Assembly (NCBI GenBank): GCA_002897735.1
Contig: BDTW01000056.1
Span: 1 to 64,000, forward strand
Source: a bacterium BMS3Bbin13
GTDB taxonomy: Bacteria; Pseudomonadota; Gammaproteobacteria; 21-64-14
DNA length: 64,000 bases
Direction: 5' to 3'
Shown here: positions 18,585 through 27,799 of the stretch, one piece after another
Layout of the letters: every line of letters starts with the position of its first letter
How positions within the stretch are numbered: the stretch's first letter is position 1
Notes under the pieces: generated by a model
Seen by the model: the letters and a program-made list of their open reading frames with translations, nothing else
Databases searched by the model: none
What the model was told of the DNA's origin: nothing
Translations under genes and position numbers: made by a program

Positions 18585-19721
18585 ATGATGGATTCCGTCT
18601 GGATTGTACCGGCGGCCGCCGCCGCACTGCTCTGGTGGACGTTGCTGGCGCTGCCGTGGCGCCCCTGGCGAACCACCGAGCGACTCGAGGGCACGGGCGC
18701 GGCGGCATCGGACCTGAGCGGCGTCACGGTGTTGATCCCGGCGCGTAACGAGGCCGCGACCATCGGCCGGATCCTCGCCGCGCTCGCCGACCAGGGGCCG
18801 GGCCTGCGAGTCGTGGTGGTGGACGACGAATCCACCGACGGTACCGGCGCGGCGGCGTACGCGAGCGGCCTGTCGAACCTGACGGTCCTGCGCAGCGCCC
18901 CGTTGCCCTCCGAATGGACGGGAAAGCTCTGGGCCCTGGAGCAGGCCCGGCATCACCTCGAAACCCCGCTGGTATTACTGCTCGACGCCGACATCGCGCT
19001 CGCCCCGGGTACGATCGACGCGCTGCGCGCGCGGCTGCGCGCCGATCACCTGCAACTGGTCTCGCTGATGGCCGCCCCCGGCCTGAACGGTCTCTGGGAA
19101 CGACTGCTGATGCCGGCCTTCGTCTATTTCTTCAAGCTGCTCTATCCGTTCCGGCTCGCCAATTCGCGCTCGGGGCGCGTGGCGGCCGCCGCAGGCGGCT
19201 GTATCCTGATGGAGACCGAGTGGCTGGATCGCATCGGCGGCTTCGGATCGATCCGTGACGAGCTGATCGACGACTGCGCGCTCGCCCGGCGCGTGAAGTC
19301 CGGCGGGGGACGCACGTGGATCGGCCTGACGCATTCGGCGCTCATGGTGCGCGATCACGGCTTCCGCGATATCTGGGATATGGTGGCGCGAACCGCCTTC
19401 ATCCAACTGCGCTATTCGAGCCTGCTCCTGGGCCTGTGCACGCTGGCCCTCCTGCTCGCCTTCCTCGCTCCGGCCGCGGGCCTGGTCGCCGCCGACGGCG
19501 CGGTGCGCGCACTGTCCGCGGCGGCCCTGGCCGGCATGATCCTCAGTTACATCCCCACGCTGCGCTTCTATGATCGCACCCCCGCCTGGGCCCTCACACT
19601 GCCGGCGATCGGACTCCTGTACCTGCTCATGACCTGGGCATCGGCCGTGCGTTACTGGCGCGGCGACCGTTCCCGGTGGAAGGACCGGACCTATGTCCGG
19701 CTGCCGCACGAGGGTCGTTGA
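18585..19721 (+). CDS. hpnB: Hopene-associated glycosyltransferase HpnB
   Basis: This GT2-type glycosyltransferase has a membrane segment at the N-terminus. The nucleotide-sugar fold runs VTVLIPARNEAATIGRIL...VVVVDDESTDGTG, a DADIAL metal motif follows, then ELIDDCALARRVK. Several C-terminal membrane helices follow (about residues 275-355). The layout and the EWTGKLWALEQA segment match HpnB proteins of hopanoid clusters. The biochemical role of HpnB is not firmly established. It begins 37 bases after hpnH and lies in the same operon. Two adjacent ATGs (18585, 18588) are possible starts. Confidence 0.9.
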   Translation: MMDSVWIVPAAAAALLWWTLLALPWRPWRTTERLEGTGAAASDLSGVTVLIPARNEAATIGRILAALADQGPGLRVVVVDDESTDGTGAAAYASGLSNLTVLRSAPLPSEWTGKLWALEQARHHLETPLVLLLDADIALAPGTIDALRARLRADHLQLVSLMAAPGLNGLWERLLMPAFVYFFKLLYPFRLANSRSGRVAAAAGGCILMETEWLDRIGGFGSIRDELIDDCALARRVKSGGGRTWIGLTHSALMVRDHGFRDIWDMVARTAFIQLRYSSLLLGLCTLALLLAFLAPAAGLVAADGAVRALSAAALAGMILSYIPTLRFYDRTPAWALTLPAIGLLYLLMTWASAVRYWRGDRSRWKDRTYVRLPHEGR

Positions 19722-19826
19722 AGGTAGACTATCTCTTGCGGTACAGTGTCGACATTCATCCTGGATCGCCACCGGAGTCACTACGGGAGGTCGATCATTG
19801 ACCTCAAAGCAACGGGAGCAAGGCAG

Positions 19827-20486
19827 ATGCGTCGAACCTTTCTGCGGCTGTCTCTGATCGCGGTGATATCGTGCGCACCGCTGGGGCTTGCGGGAGGGAT
19901 CGCCGGAGCGGCGCCCGCGCAGACCGTCGCCGCGGGTCCCGTCCGGGTGATCCGACAGTTCCAGGACACCTTGATCACGGTGATGAAGGGGGCCGCCACC
20001 CTGGGCTACCGGGGGCGCTACGCGAAACTGGCGCCGGTGGTCACCCGCACCCACGATCTGACCGTGATCGCACGCGTCGCACTGGGCCGATCCTGGAGTC
20101 GCCTGACGCCGGCCCAACGAGCCGAATTCCTCAAGACCTTCGCGAAACTCAGTATCGCCACCTACGCGGCACGGTTCGACGGCTACGGCGGGGAAGTCTT
20201 CACTCCCCCCACGGCGCACAAACTGCCGCGCGGCGACGTGCTCGTGGAGTCCCAGTTGAAGAGCCCGGACGGCAGCAAAGTCCAGTTCGGCTACCAGATG
20301 CGCAAGATCGACGGTCGCTGGCGGATCGTCAACATCATCGCCGACGGGGTGAGTGACTTGGCCCTCGAGCGTGCGGAATACTCCAGCGTCATCCGCCGCT
20401 ACGGCTTCAACGCGCTGCTGACGAAACTCAAGGAGAGGATCGCCGGGTATGCGCGCAAGGGCGCCGGCGCCACTGCGCCCTCCTGA
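19827..20486 (+). CDS. hpnM: HpnM / MlaC-family periplasmic lipid-binding protein
   Basis: This 219-residue protein has a signal peptide (about residues 1-28, ending AGAAPA) and the MlaC/Ttg2D fold. Recognisable parts are ARVALGRSWSRLTPAQRAEFLKTF, SRLTPAQ and FGYQMRKIDGRWRIVNIIADGVS. MlaC proteins ferry phospholipids between membranes. The hopanoid-cluster version HpnM is presumed to carry hopanoids, which is inference from context. The ATG at 19827 is chosen for the signal peptide; the open frame extends to 19746. It is followed ten bases later by an mlaA gene. Confidence 0.9.
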   Translation: MRRTFLRLSLIAVISCAPLGLAGGIAGAAPAQTVAAGPVRVIRQFQDTLITVMKGAATLGYRGRYAKLAPVVTRTHDLTVIARVALGRSWSRLTPAQRAEFLKTFAKLSIATYAARFDGYGGEVFTPPTAHKLPRGDVLVESQLKSPDGSKVQFGYQMRKIDGRWRIVNIIADGVSDLALERAEYSSVIRRYGFNALLTKLKERIAGYARKGAGATAPS

Positions 20487-20495
20487 ATAAACGCG

Positions 20496-21395
20496 GTGCG
20501 CCGTCCCGGCTCCCTACCGACCCGCCGCGCCACGCGCGAACCGCCGCGTGTGCGTACGCCCCGGATACCCTCGATTCGCCCCTCCGTGCGGTCCGCGCCG
20601 CGCCGCGGCGTCCGCCGCCGGCCCGCATGGACCCTCGCACCCCTGCTCCTCCTGGTACTGCTCGGCGGCTGCGCCTCCACCGGGTATCGTACGTCCGGCG
20701 ATCCGATCGAGCCGTTCAACCGGAAGATGTTTGTCTTCAACGATCGTCTGGATCACTGGATCCTGCAGCCGGTCTCCCGGGCCTATGTGAAAGTCGCGCC
20801 GGAACGGGTACGTGCGTCGGTCACCAACTTTTTCACCAATCTGGAATACCCCAACACGATCCTGAACCAGTTTCTCCAGGGCCGGTTCCGGCGGGGATTC
20901 GGGGACACCGCGCGCTTCCTCGCCGACACCGTCGTCGGTGTCGGCGGCCTGTTCGACCCGGCGACCCGCTTTGGCCTGCCGCGCCATGACGAGGACCTCG
21001 GCCAGACGCTCGCCGTCTGGGGCGTCGGCCGGGGTCCGTACCTGGTACTACCCTTCATCGGTCCCGACACATTGCGCGACCTGCCGGATCTCGTGACCGG
21101 CGCATTGATCAATCCGCTGTCCTACGTGGGCGACCCCGCGATCACGATATCGCTGGGCGCCGCCAAACTCATCAACGAACGCGCCAACGCGGCAACGCAG
21201 ATCGAGATGGTCCGCCAGGCCCTCGATCCGTATATCTTCATGCGCGAGGCCTATCTGCAACACCGCCGGTTCCTGATCTACAACGGGCACCCGCCGGTGA
21301 AACTGTACAACGAGTCCGGCCCCGACGAGCCGGCGCCCGCACCGCCCCCCTCGCAGACCCCCGATCGAAAACCGCCCGGTTCCGACGGGCACTGA
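20496..21395 (+). CDS. mlaA: MlaA (VacJ) outer-membrane lipoprotein
   Basis: MlaA is the outer-membrane component that extracts phospholipids and passes them to MlaC. A lipobox LLGGC follows a Leu-rich signal segment. The mature part shows the family blocks DPIEPFNRKMFVFNDRLD, RVRASVTNFFTNLEYP, RFLADTVVGVGGLFDPAT and LGQTLAVWGVGRGPYLVLP. The GTG start at 20496 gives an unusually long Arg/Pro-rich N-region; a GTG at 20586 would give a normal lipoprotein signal, so the true start is uncertain. Pairing with hpnM suggests a dedicated outer-membrane lipid route. It ends the first rightward transcript. Confidence 0.92.
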   Translation: MRRPGSLPTRRATREPPRVRTPRIPSIRPSVRSAPRRGVRRRPAWTLAPLLLLVLLGGCASTGYRTSGDPIEPFNRKMFVFNDRLDHWILQPVSRAYVKVAPERVRASVTNFFTNLEYPNTILNQFLQGRFRRGFGDTARFLADTVVGVGGLFDPATRFGLPRHDEDLGQTLAVWGVGRGPYLVLPFIGPDTLRDLPDLVTGALINPLSYVGDPAITISLGAAKLINERANAATQIEMVRQALDPYIFMREAYLQHRRFLIYNGHPPVKLYNESGPDEPAPAPPPSQTPDRKPPGSDGH

Positions 21396-21521
21396 CGACG
21401 GTACACGGGGGGGCCACGCTCCATCCCGGCCCGCGGGGGACACGGCGCGCACGCAGGCTTGAATGGCAAAGACACGGCCACGAACCCAATACGCGTTGTC
21501 CGTGCGTTCCGTGGGGTCCGC

Positions 21522-21742
21522 GGCTCCTTTCGACACCGTCGTGAATCTCGGCGGCACCGGCCGGGCAAGCCCGGCCCTACCCAACCACCACGACCGGGGT
21601 TCGCGCAGGGCGGGCTTCGGCCCGCCGGCGACGGCTCCTTTCGACACCGTCGCGAACCGCGGCGGCACCGGCCGGGCAAGCCCGGCCCTACCCAACCACC
21701 ACGACCGAGGTTCGCGTAGGGCGGGCCTCGGCCCGCCGACGG
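21522..21742. repeat. Two direct copies of a ~112-bp element containing GC hairpins
   Basis: Units at 21522-21633 and 21634-21742 both start GGCTCCTTTCGACACCGTCG. Both contain GGCCGGGCAAGCCCGGCCC and then GGGCGGGC-TTCG/CTCG-GCCCGCC, two strong palindromes. They fill most of the 444-base gap between mlaA and ispG. Related GTAGGGC palindromes recur near 58001-58112. The convergent position suggests a role in transcription ending, unproven. Confidence 0.75.
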
Positions 21743-21839
21743 CGCCCGGGATTCCGGCGCCGTTACGGATTCCGGCGATGTCGGCCGGACAGGTGCGGGG
21801 AGGCGGGAGGACCGGCCCCGAATGGACCGGCGGCGGACA

Positions 21840-23075
21840 CTATGCGCCGGTGCCGTAGTGTTCGCGGACGTAGTGCTCGACGATCTGCTGGAACTCCTCG
21901 GCGATGTGCTCTCCCTTGAGGGTGACGTCTTTTCCGCCGTCGATGTACACGGGCGCGACCGGGCTTTCGCCGGTCCCGGGCAGGCTGATCCCGATGTTGG
22001 CGTGCCGGCTCTCGCCGGGGCCGTTGACGACACAGCCCATCACGGCCACGCTCATGGTCTCGACGCCCGCGTAGCGCCCGCGCCACGCGGGCATCTGCTC
22101 GCGCAGGTAGGTCTGGATCTTCTGGGCGAGTTCCTGGAAATAGGTGCTCGTCGTGCGTCCGCAGCCCGGACACGCCACCACCATCGGCGTGAACGCGCGC
22201 AGGCCCATGGTCTGCAGAATCTCCTGCGCCACCACCACCTCGCGCGTACGATCCCCGCCCGGCTCCGGCGTGAGCGAGACGCGGATCGTGTCGCCGATCC
22301 CTTCCTGGAGCAGCACCGCGAGCGCCGCGCTCGAGGCCACGATCCCCTTGCTGCCCATGCCCGCCTCGGTCAACCCCAGGTGCAGCGGATAGTCGCAACG
22401 CGCGGCCAGCGCGCGGTAGACGGCGATCAGGTCCTGGACGCCGCTCATCTTGCAGGAGAGCACGATGTGGTCGCGCCCCAGACCCAGTTCCCGGGCCCGC
22501 CGGGCGTTCTCCAGCGCCGAGATCACCATGGCCTCGCGCAGTACCTCCCCCGTCTCCCGGGGCTCGGCACGGTGCGCGTTCTCGTCCATCATGCGCGCCG
22601 CCAACGCCGAATCGAGGCTGCCCCAGTTCACCCCGATGCGCACCGGACGGTCATAGCGGCAAGCCAACTCGATCATGGTCGCGAACTGCGCGTCACGCTT
22701 GCTGCCGCGCCCGACATTACCCGGATTGATGCGGTACTTGGCGAGCACCTCGGCGCACGCCGGGTGCTCGGTCAGCAGCTTGTGGCCGTTGAAATGGAAA
22801 TCCCCTATCAACGGTACACAGACACCCCGGGCGTCGAGGGCCTCGCGGATGCGCGGCACCGCCGCGGCGGCCACGGCGGTATTGACCGTGACGCGCACCA
22901 GTTCGGATCCGGCACGCGCGAGCGCCGCCACCTGCGCCACGGTGGCATCCACGTCCGCCGTGTCGGTGTTGGTCATGGACTGGACCACGATCGGGCCGTC
23001 GCCCCCGATCGTCACCGCCCCCACGCGCACCGCCACCGTGGGACGGCGCATCGCCGCTGCCGCATTGCCGTTCAT
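21840..23075 (-). CDS. ispG: 4-hydroxy-3-methylbut-2-en-1-yl diphosphate synthase IspG
   Basis: IspG is the penultimate MEP-pathway enzyme, a [4Fe-4S] protein. Recognisable blocks are [39 protein letters not shown] and GVNWGSLD. The cluster ligands are in [11 protein letters not shown] and [10 protein letters not shown]. 411 residues, slightly long. AAGG lies just before the ATG. The gene is inserted in opposite orientation within the rightward hopanoid genes, facing mlaA across the 112-bp repeats and divergent from hpnA. Confidence 0.95.
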   Translation of the reverse strand: MNGNAAAAMRRPTVAVRVGAVTIGGDGPIVVQSMTNTDTADVDATVAQVAALARAGSELVRVTVNTAVAAAAVPRIREALDARGVCVPLIGDFHFNGHKLLTEHPACAEVLAKYRINPGNVGRGSKRDAQFATMIELACRYDRPVRIGVNWGSLDSALAARMMDENAHRAEPRETGEVLREAMVISALENARRARELGLGRDHIVLSCKMSGVQDLIAVYRALAARCDYPLHLGLTEAGMGSKGIVASSAALAVLLQEGIGDTIRVSLTPEPGGDRTREVVVAQEILQTMGLRAFTPMVVACPGCGRTTSTYFQELAQKIQTYLREQMPAWRGRYAGVETMSVAVMGCVVNGPGESRHANIGISLPGTGESPVAPVYIDGGKDVTLKGEHIAEEFQQIVEHYVREHYGTGA

Positions 23076-23324
23076 CGCCTTCGAGACGCCCCCCGCTCCG
23101 GATCATCCAGTGGGTCCGCGGGACCGGCCCCACGGATCGGGGCCCATGATAGCCGATCCGCCCCGGGCCGGGCAGACGTCCGGCCACGACGAGGGACAGA
23201 CGCCGCCAACCCCTCTACAATGACCGTTTCTCTTCAACGGAACCTCCAACCCCATGATCGGCAGCCCTGTCATTCGTTCCGCCGCGGTACCGGCCCACCC
23301 CGCCGGGCCGTTTCGAGGGCGCCC

Positions 23325-24317
23325 GTGACCACACTGCTGACCGGTGCCTCCGGCTTCGTCGGCTCGGCCGTGCTGCGGCGGCTGATCGGCGCCGGACACG
23401 AAGTCCGGGCGCTGGTGCGTGCCGGCGGCGACCGGCGCAACCTCGCCGGGCTGCCCGTGGAGGTGGTCACCGGCGACTTGGCCGATCCGGTCTCGCTGCG
23501 CCGCGCGCTCGCCGGCTGCCGTGCCCTGTTTCACGTGGCGGCGGATTATCGGCTGTGGGTACCGGAACCGGCCCCCATGTACGCGGCCAACGTGGAAGGC
23601 ACCACCGCCCTGATGCGCGCGGCGCTGGAGACCGGCGTCGAGCGCGTCGTCTACACCAGCAGCGTCGCCACGCTCGGGCTGAACGCGGATCGCAGTCCGG
23701 CCGATGAGGACACTCCGGCCCGGCTCGAGGACATGATCGGTCACTACAAGCGCTCCAAGTTTCTGGCCGAGCGGGCCGTGACGGACCTCGTGCGGGAGGC
23801 GGGCCTGCCGGCGGTGATCGTCAATCCGTCCACCCCGGTCGGCCCGCGGGACGTGAAGCCCACGCCGACCGGTCGCATGATCCTCGACGCGGCACGCGGG
23901 CGCACGCCGGCCTACGTGGACACGGGGCTGAACATCGTGCACGTCGATGACGTCGCCGAAGGCCACTGGCTGGCCTTCGACAAGGGCCGCCCGGGAGAAC
24001 GCTACGTGCTCGGCGGCGAGAACCTGTCGCTGAAAGAGATCTTCACCCGTATTGCGACTCTCTCCGGGCATGCGCCGCCCCGCGTGCGGCTGCCCCATCC
24101 GGTCCTCTATCCGGTCGCCTACGCCGCCGAAGGCTGGGTCCGGCTGCGCGGGCGCGGACGCCCGCTGGTGACGGTGGACGAAGTGCGCATGTCGAGGAAG
24201 TGGATGTTCTTCTCCTCGGACAAGGCCCGGCGGGAACTCGGCTACCGCCCGCGTCCGGCTCAGGAGGCCTTGAGCGACGCCCTGGACTGGTTCCGGGGAC
24301 ATCGTTACCTTCGATAA
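23325..24317 (+). CDS. hpnA: Hopanoid-associated sugar epimerase HpnA
   Basis: This 330-residue extended short-chain dehydrogenase has the Rossmann motif LTGASGFVGSAVLRRL at the N-terminus and VVYTSSVATLGL (catalytic Ser region). The YxxxK is present as HYKRSKFLAE, and NPSTPVGPRDVKPTPTGRMI is typical of HpnA. It probably acts on the sugar donor or head group of extended hopanoids. The GTG at 23325 is preceded by GAGG and trims a long upstream frame that is antisense to ispG. It begins the second rightward transcript (hpnA-I-J-K-N-L). Confidence 0.93.
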   Translation: MTTLLTGASGFVGSAVLRRLIGAGHEVRALVRAGGDRRNLAGLPVEVVTGDLADPVSLRRALAGCRALFHVAADYRLWVPEPAPMYAANVEGTTALMRAALETGVERVVYTSSVATLGLNADRSPADEDTPARLEDMIGHYKRSKFLAERAVTDLVREAGLPAVIVNPSTPVGPRDVKPTPTGRMILDAARGRTPAYVDTGLNIVHVDDVAEGHWLAFDKGRPGERYVLGGENLSLKEIFTRIATLSGHAPPRVRLPHPVLYPVAYAAEGWVRLRGRGRPLVTVDEVRMSRKWMFFSSDKARRELGYRPRPAQEALSDALDWFRGHRYLR

Positions 24318-24347
24318 CGGCACGGCACCCGGGCACACAGAGACATC

Positions 24348-25505
24348 ATGGGCGAATCAGGGACACTGTGGGCGGCGATCGGCGCGCTGCTGGCGGGGGC
24401 CTCGCTGATCTATGTCGGCGGAGCGATCGTTGCGTTGCGCGCCTGGGCGCGACGCGAGGCGCCCGAGGCCCGGGAGTCTCCGCCGGTCACCATCCTCAAG
24501 CCGCTGTGCGGCCCGGAGCCGGAACTCTACGAGAACCTGCGCTCGTTCTGCGACCAGGACTATCCGCAGTTCCAGGTGATCTTCGGTGCCCGTGATCCCG
24601 ACGATCCGGCACTGGCGGTGGCACGCCGGCTGGCGCGCGAGTTCCCGGAACGCGACCTGCGGGTGGTGGCCGACGGGCGACTGATCGGAAGCAACCGCAA
24701 GGTCAGCAATCTGGCCAACATGATGCCCGTGGCATGCCATGATCTGCTGGTCATCGCCGACAGCGATATTCGCGTCGGACCGGACTACCTGCGCCGCGTG
24801 CTCGCCCCGCTCCTCGACCCGGGCGTCGGCCTGGTCACCTGCCTGTACCGGGCGCGCGCCGATCGTTCGCTCTGGTCCCGGATCGGGGCGATGGCGATCA
24901 ACGAAGGCTTTCTGCCCTCGGTCCTGGTCGCCCGCGCGCTCGGGTCCAACGCCTTCGGTTTCGGCTCGACCCTGGCGGTGCGCCGCGAGCACTTGGCGCA
25001 GATCGGCGGATTCGACTCGCTCGCCGAGCACCTCGCCGATGACTACAGGCTCGGTGAGCTGACCCGCCGCCGCGGACTGCGCACCGTGCTCTCGCCCTAC
25101 CTGGTGGAAACCCTGGTGCACGAGCCGGACGCCGCCGCCCTGTTGCACCACGAACTGCGTTGGGCACGCACGATCCGCGCGGTGCGGCCCTGGGGCCACC
25201 TGTTCTCGGTCGTGACTTACGCACTGCCGATGTCGCTGTTCGCCGTCGCCCTGGCCGACGGCGCCCCGTGGGCCCTGGCCCTGCCCTTCCTGGCCCTGGG
25301 CGGGCGCGTTATGCTACATTACGCGGCCGGTGCGAGTCTGCGCCTGGGTGAGCCGCGGAGCCCATGGCTCGTTCCGTTCCGCGACCTGCTGTCCTTCGCG
25401 GTGTGGGCTGCCAGCTTCCTCGGCCGCCGCGTGCGGTGGCGGCGAGGCGATTTCTCGGTCGCTTCCGACGGGCGCATGCGGGCCAACAAGGAGTCCGTGC
25501 CATGA
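24348..25505 (+). CDS. hpnI: Hopanoid glycosyltransferase HpnI
   Basis: This GT2-family enzyme resembles ceramide glucosyltransferases. It has an N-terminal membrane helix, then VTILKPLCGPEPELYENLRSFCDQDYP, the metal-binding DSDIRVGPDYL, and HHELRWARTIR (the (Q/R)xxRW product motif region). Membrane segments follow at about residues 285-330. In Burkholderia, HpnI adds N-acetylglucosamine to bacteriohopanetetrol. Here it is followed by hpnJ with an ATGA overlap and by hpnK, the same three-gene set. 385 residues. Confidence 0.94.
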   Translation: MGESGTLWAAIGALLAGASLIYVGGAIVALRAWARREAPEARESPPVTILKPLCGPEPELYENLRSFCDQDYPQFQVIFGARDPDDPALAVARRLAREFPERDLRVVADGRLIGSNRKVSNLANMMPVACHDLLVIADSDIRVGPDYLRRVLAPLLDPGVGLVTCLYRARADRSLWSRIGAMAINEGFLPSVLVARALGSNAFGFGSTLAVRREHLAQIGGFDSLAEHLADDYRLGELTRRRGLRTVLSPYLVETLVHEPDAAALLHHELRWARTIRAVRPWGHLFSVVTYALPMSLFAVALADGAPWALALPFLALGGRVMLHYAAGASLRLGEPRSPWLVPFRDLLSFAVWAASFLGRRVRWRRGDFSVASDGRMRANKESVP

Positions 25506-26920
25506 TGAAGACCCTGTTCCTCCATCCTCCCTCCTTCGACGGATTCGACGGGGGTGCGGGCTCGCGCTATCAGGCGAAGCGCGAAGTGCGCTCCTTCTGG
25601 TACCCGACCTGGCTGGCGCAACCGGCGGCGCTGATCCCGGACAGCAAGCTGGTCGACGCACCGGCGGCCGATCTGGGCCTCGACGACGTAGTGCCCATGG
25701 CACGCGACTACGAACTGGCGGTCCTGCACACCAGTTCGCCCTCCTTCGCCTCCGACGTGAAAGTGGCCGAGGCCCTGAAGCGGGCCAACCCGAACCTGGT
25801 CATCGGTTTCGTCGGCGCCAAGGTGGCGGTCGATCCCGCCGGGTCGGTGCAGGCCTCCCCGGCGATCGATTTCGTCGCCCGCGAGGAGTTCGATTTCACC
25901 ATCAAGGAGGTGGCCGAGGGGCGCCCGCTGAGCGAGATCGACGGTCTGACCTACAAGGACGCGCACGGCGACGCGGTCCACAACCCCGCCCGCGCGATGA
26001 TCGAGAACATGGACGAACTGCCGTTCGTCACCGAGGTCTACAAGCGCGACCTGCGGATCGAAGACTATTTCATCGGCTATCTGAAACACCCCTACGTCTC
26101 GATCTATACGGGGCGCGGCTGCAAGTCGCACTGCACCTTCTGCCTGTGGCCCCAGACCGTGGGCGGCCATCGCTACCGCACACGCAGCCCGGCGCACGTG
26201 ATCGAGGAAGTAAAACTCATCCGGCGCCACTTCCCTCAAGTCCAAGAGATCTTCTTCGACGACGACACCTTCACCGACGACACGCAACGGGCCGAGGTGA
26301 TCGCGCGCGGGCTCGGCGAGCTCGGGGTCACCTGGTCGTGCAATGCCAAGGCCAATGTCCCCTACGAGACCTTGAAGGTCCTCAAGGCCAACGGCCTGCG
26401 CCTGCTGCTGGTGGGCTACGAGTCGGGCAATCAGAAGATCCTCAACAACATCAAGAAGGGGTTGCGCCTCGACATCGCGCGACGCTTCACGCGCGACTGC
26501 CGCAGACTCGGTATCGTGATCCACGGGACCTTCGTTCTCGGGCTCCCCGGCGAGACGCGCGAGAGCATCGAGGAGACCATACGCTACGCTCAGGAGATCA
26601 ATCCGCACACCATCCAGGTCTCCCTGGCGGCGCCCTACCCCGGGACCTTCCTGTACAAGCAGGCCATCGAGAACGGCTGGCTGCACGAGGAGGACCGGGA
26701 ACACCTGGTCAACGAGCGCGGCGTACAGCTCAGCCCGCTGAGCTATCCGCACCTCGATCACACCGAGATCTTCGAATCGGTGGAGATCTTCTACAAGCGG
26801 TTCTACTTCCGCGCCGGCAAGATCGCCGAGATGACCGGCGAGATGCTGCGCAGCCCGCAGATGATGCGTCGCCGGCTCCGGGAAGGTGTGGAGTTCATGC
26901 GCTTCCTTCGACAGCGCTGA
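25502..26920 (+). CDS. hpnJ: Hopanoid radical SAM protein HpnJ (cyclitol ether formation)
   Basis: This B12-binding-type radical SAM protein of 472 residues has the CxxxCxxC motif at Cys207, Cys211 and Cys214 (GRGCKSHCTFCLWPQTVGG), followed by FFDDDTFTDD and GYESGNQKILNNIKKG. An N-terminal cobalamin-like domain covers about residues 1-140. In Burkholderia, HpnJ rearranges the glucosamine head group to the cyclitol ether. ATG at 25502, with AAGGAG upstream, overlaps hpnI. Product of this arm: bacteriohopanetetrol cyclitol ether, inferred. Confidence 0.95.
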   Translation: MMKTLFLHPPSFDGFDGGAGSRYQAKREVRSFWYPTWLAQPAALIPDSKLVDAPAADLGLDDVVPMARDYELAVLHTSSPSFASDVKVAEALKRANPNLVIGFVGAKVAVDPAGSVQASPAIDFVAREEFDFTIKEVAEGRPLSEIDGLTYKDAHGDAVHNPARAMIENMDELPFVTEVYKRDLRIEDYFIGYLKHPYVSIYTGRGCKSHCTFCLWPQTVGGHRYRTRSPAHVIEEVKLIRRHFPQVQEIFFDDDTFTDDTQRAEVIARGLGELGVTWSCNAKANVPYETLKVLKANGLRLLLVGYESGNQKILNNIKKGLRLDIARRFTRDCRRLGIVIHGTFVLGLPGETRESIEETIRYAQEINPHTIQVSLAAPYPGTFLYKQAIENGWLHEEDREHLVNERGVQLSPLSYPHLDHTEIFESVEIFYKRFYFRAGKIAEMTGEMLRSPQMMRRRLREGVEFMRFLRQR

Positions 26921-26938
26921 GAATACCGGAAGGCGGCC

Positions 26939-27799
26939 GTGGGACGGCGGCGGCTCATCGTCACTGCGGACGACTTCGGCCTGGCGGTCCCCGTCAACGA
27001 GGCCGTGGAGATCGCCAACCGCGAAGGCGTACTCGGCGGGGCGAGTCTGATGGTCTCCGGCGCGGCCGCCGGCGACGCGGTGGCACGGGCCCGCCGTCTG
27101 CCGCGGCTGCGCGTGGGCCTGCACGTTGCGCTGGTGGACGCCCGCCCCATGCTCCACCCGCGGCGGGTACCCGACTTGGTGGACGCACACGGGCGGTTTC
27201 GCGACGGCATGTTCGGCGCCGGTGTACGCTTCTTCTTTCTGCCCCGGGTGCGGCGTCAGCTCGCCGCCGAGATCCGCGCCCAGTTCGAGGCCTTCCGCGA
27301 GACCGGCCTGGCGCTGGACCACGTCAACACCCACAAACATATGCACCTGCACCCCACCGTACTCGGCCTCATCCTTCGAATCGGACGCGAATACGGCCTG
27401 CGCGCCGTGCGCCTGCCGCACGAGCCGTTGCGCGGCGCGCGCTGCGTGCGCCCCGGGCGCTGGGCGGCGCAGGCGGGATGGGCCCTGTTCCTGGCCCCGT
27501 GGATGGCACTGCTGCGCCGCCGGCTGCGGCGCGCCGGCGTGCGCTCCAACCGGTTCCTGTTCGGACTCGACACGAGCGGCGCGATGACCGAGGAGACGGT
27601 ACTGCGCATCCTGCACTGCCTCCCCGAAGACGTGTGCGAGCTGTACTTTCATCCGGCGACGGACACCGCCGCCGACGTAGCGCTGCCGATGCCCGCCGCG
27701 CGCCATGCCGCGGAGCTGCAGTCCCTGATCAGCCCGCGCGTACGGGCGGCGTTCGAGAGCGCGGGGATCGAACGGGTGAGCTTCAGTGAACTGGTCTGA
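26939..27799 (+). CDS. hpnK: Hopanoid N-deacetylase HpnK (ChbG/YdjC family)
   Basis: The protein starts RRRLIVTADDFGLAVPVNEAV, the YdjC/ChbG metal motif (TADDFG). A second metal site HVNTHKHMHLHP lies near residue 125. These are carbohydrate deacetylases. HpnK removes the acetyl group from the N-acetylglucosaminyl hopanoid made by HpnI. GTG start with GGAAGG upstream; the 3' end overlaps the hpnN start by 14 bases. 286 residues, with some extra basic sequence before the C-terminal DTSGAMTEE segment. Confidence 0.92.
   Translation: MGRRRLIVTADDFGLAVPVNEAVEIANREGVLGGASLMVSGAAAGDAVARARRLPRLRVGLHVALVDARPMLHPRRVPDLVDAHGRFRDGMFGAGVRFFFLPRVRRQLAAEIRAQFEAFRETGLALDHVNTHKHMHLHPTVLGLILRIGREYGLRAVRLPHEPLRGARCVRPGRWAAQAGWALFLAPWMALLRRRLRRAGVRSNRFLFGLDTSGAMTEETVLRILHCLPEDVCELYFHPATDTAADVALPMPAARHAAELQSLISPRVRAAFESAGIERVSFSELV

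Noticed and set aside
21822..23324. N-terminal extension of the hpnA frame
   Set aside because: It is antisense to ispG; HpnA similarity begins at the GTG at 23325 with its own ribosome binding site.
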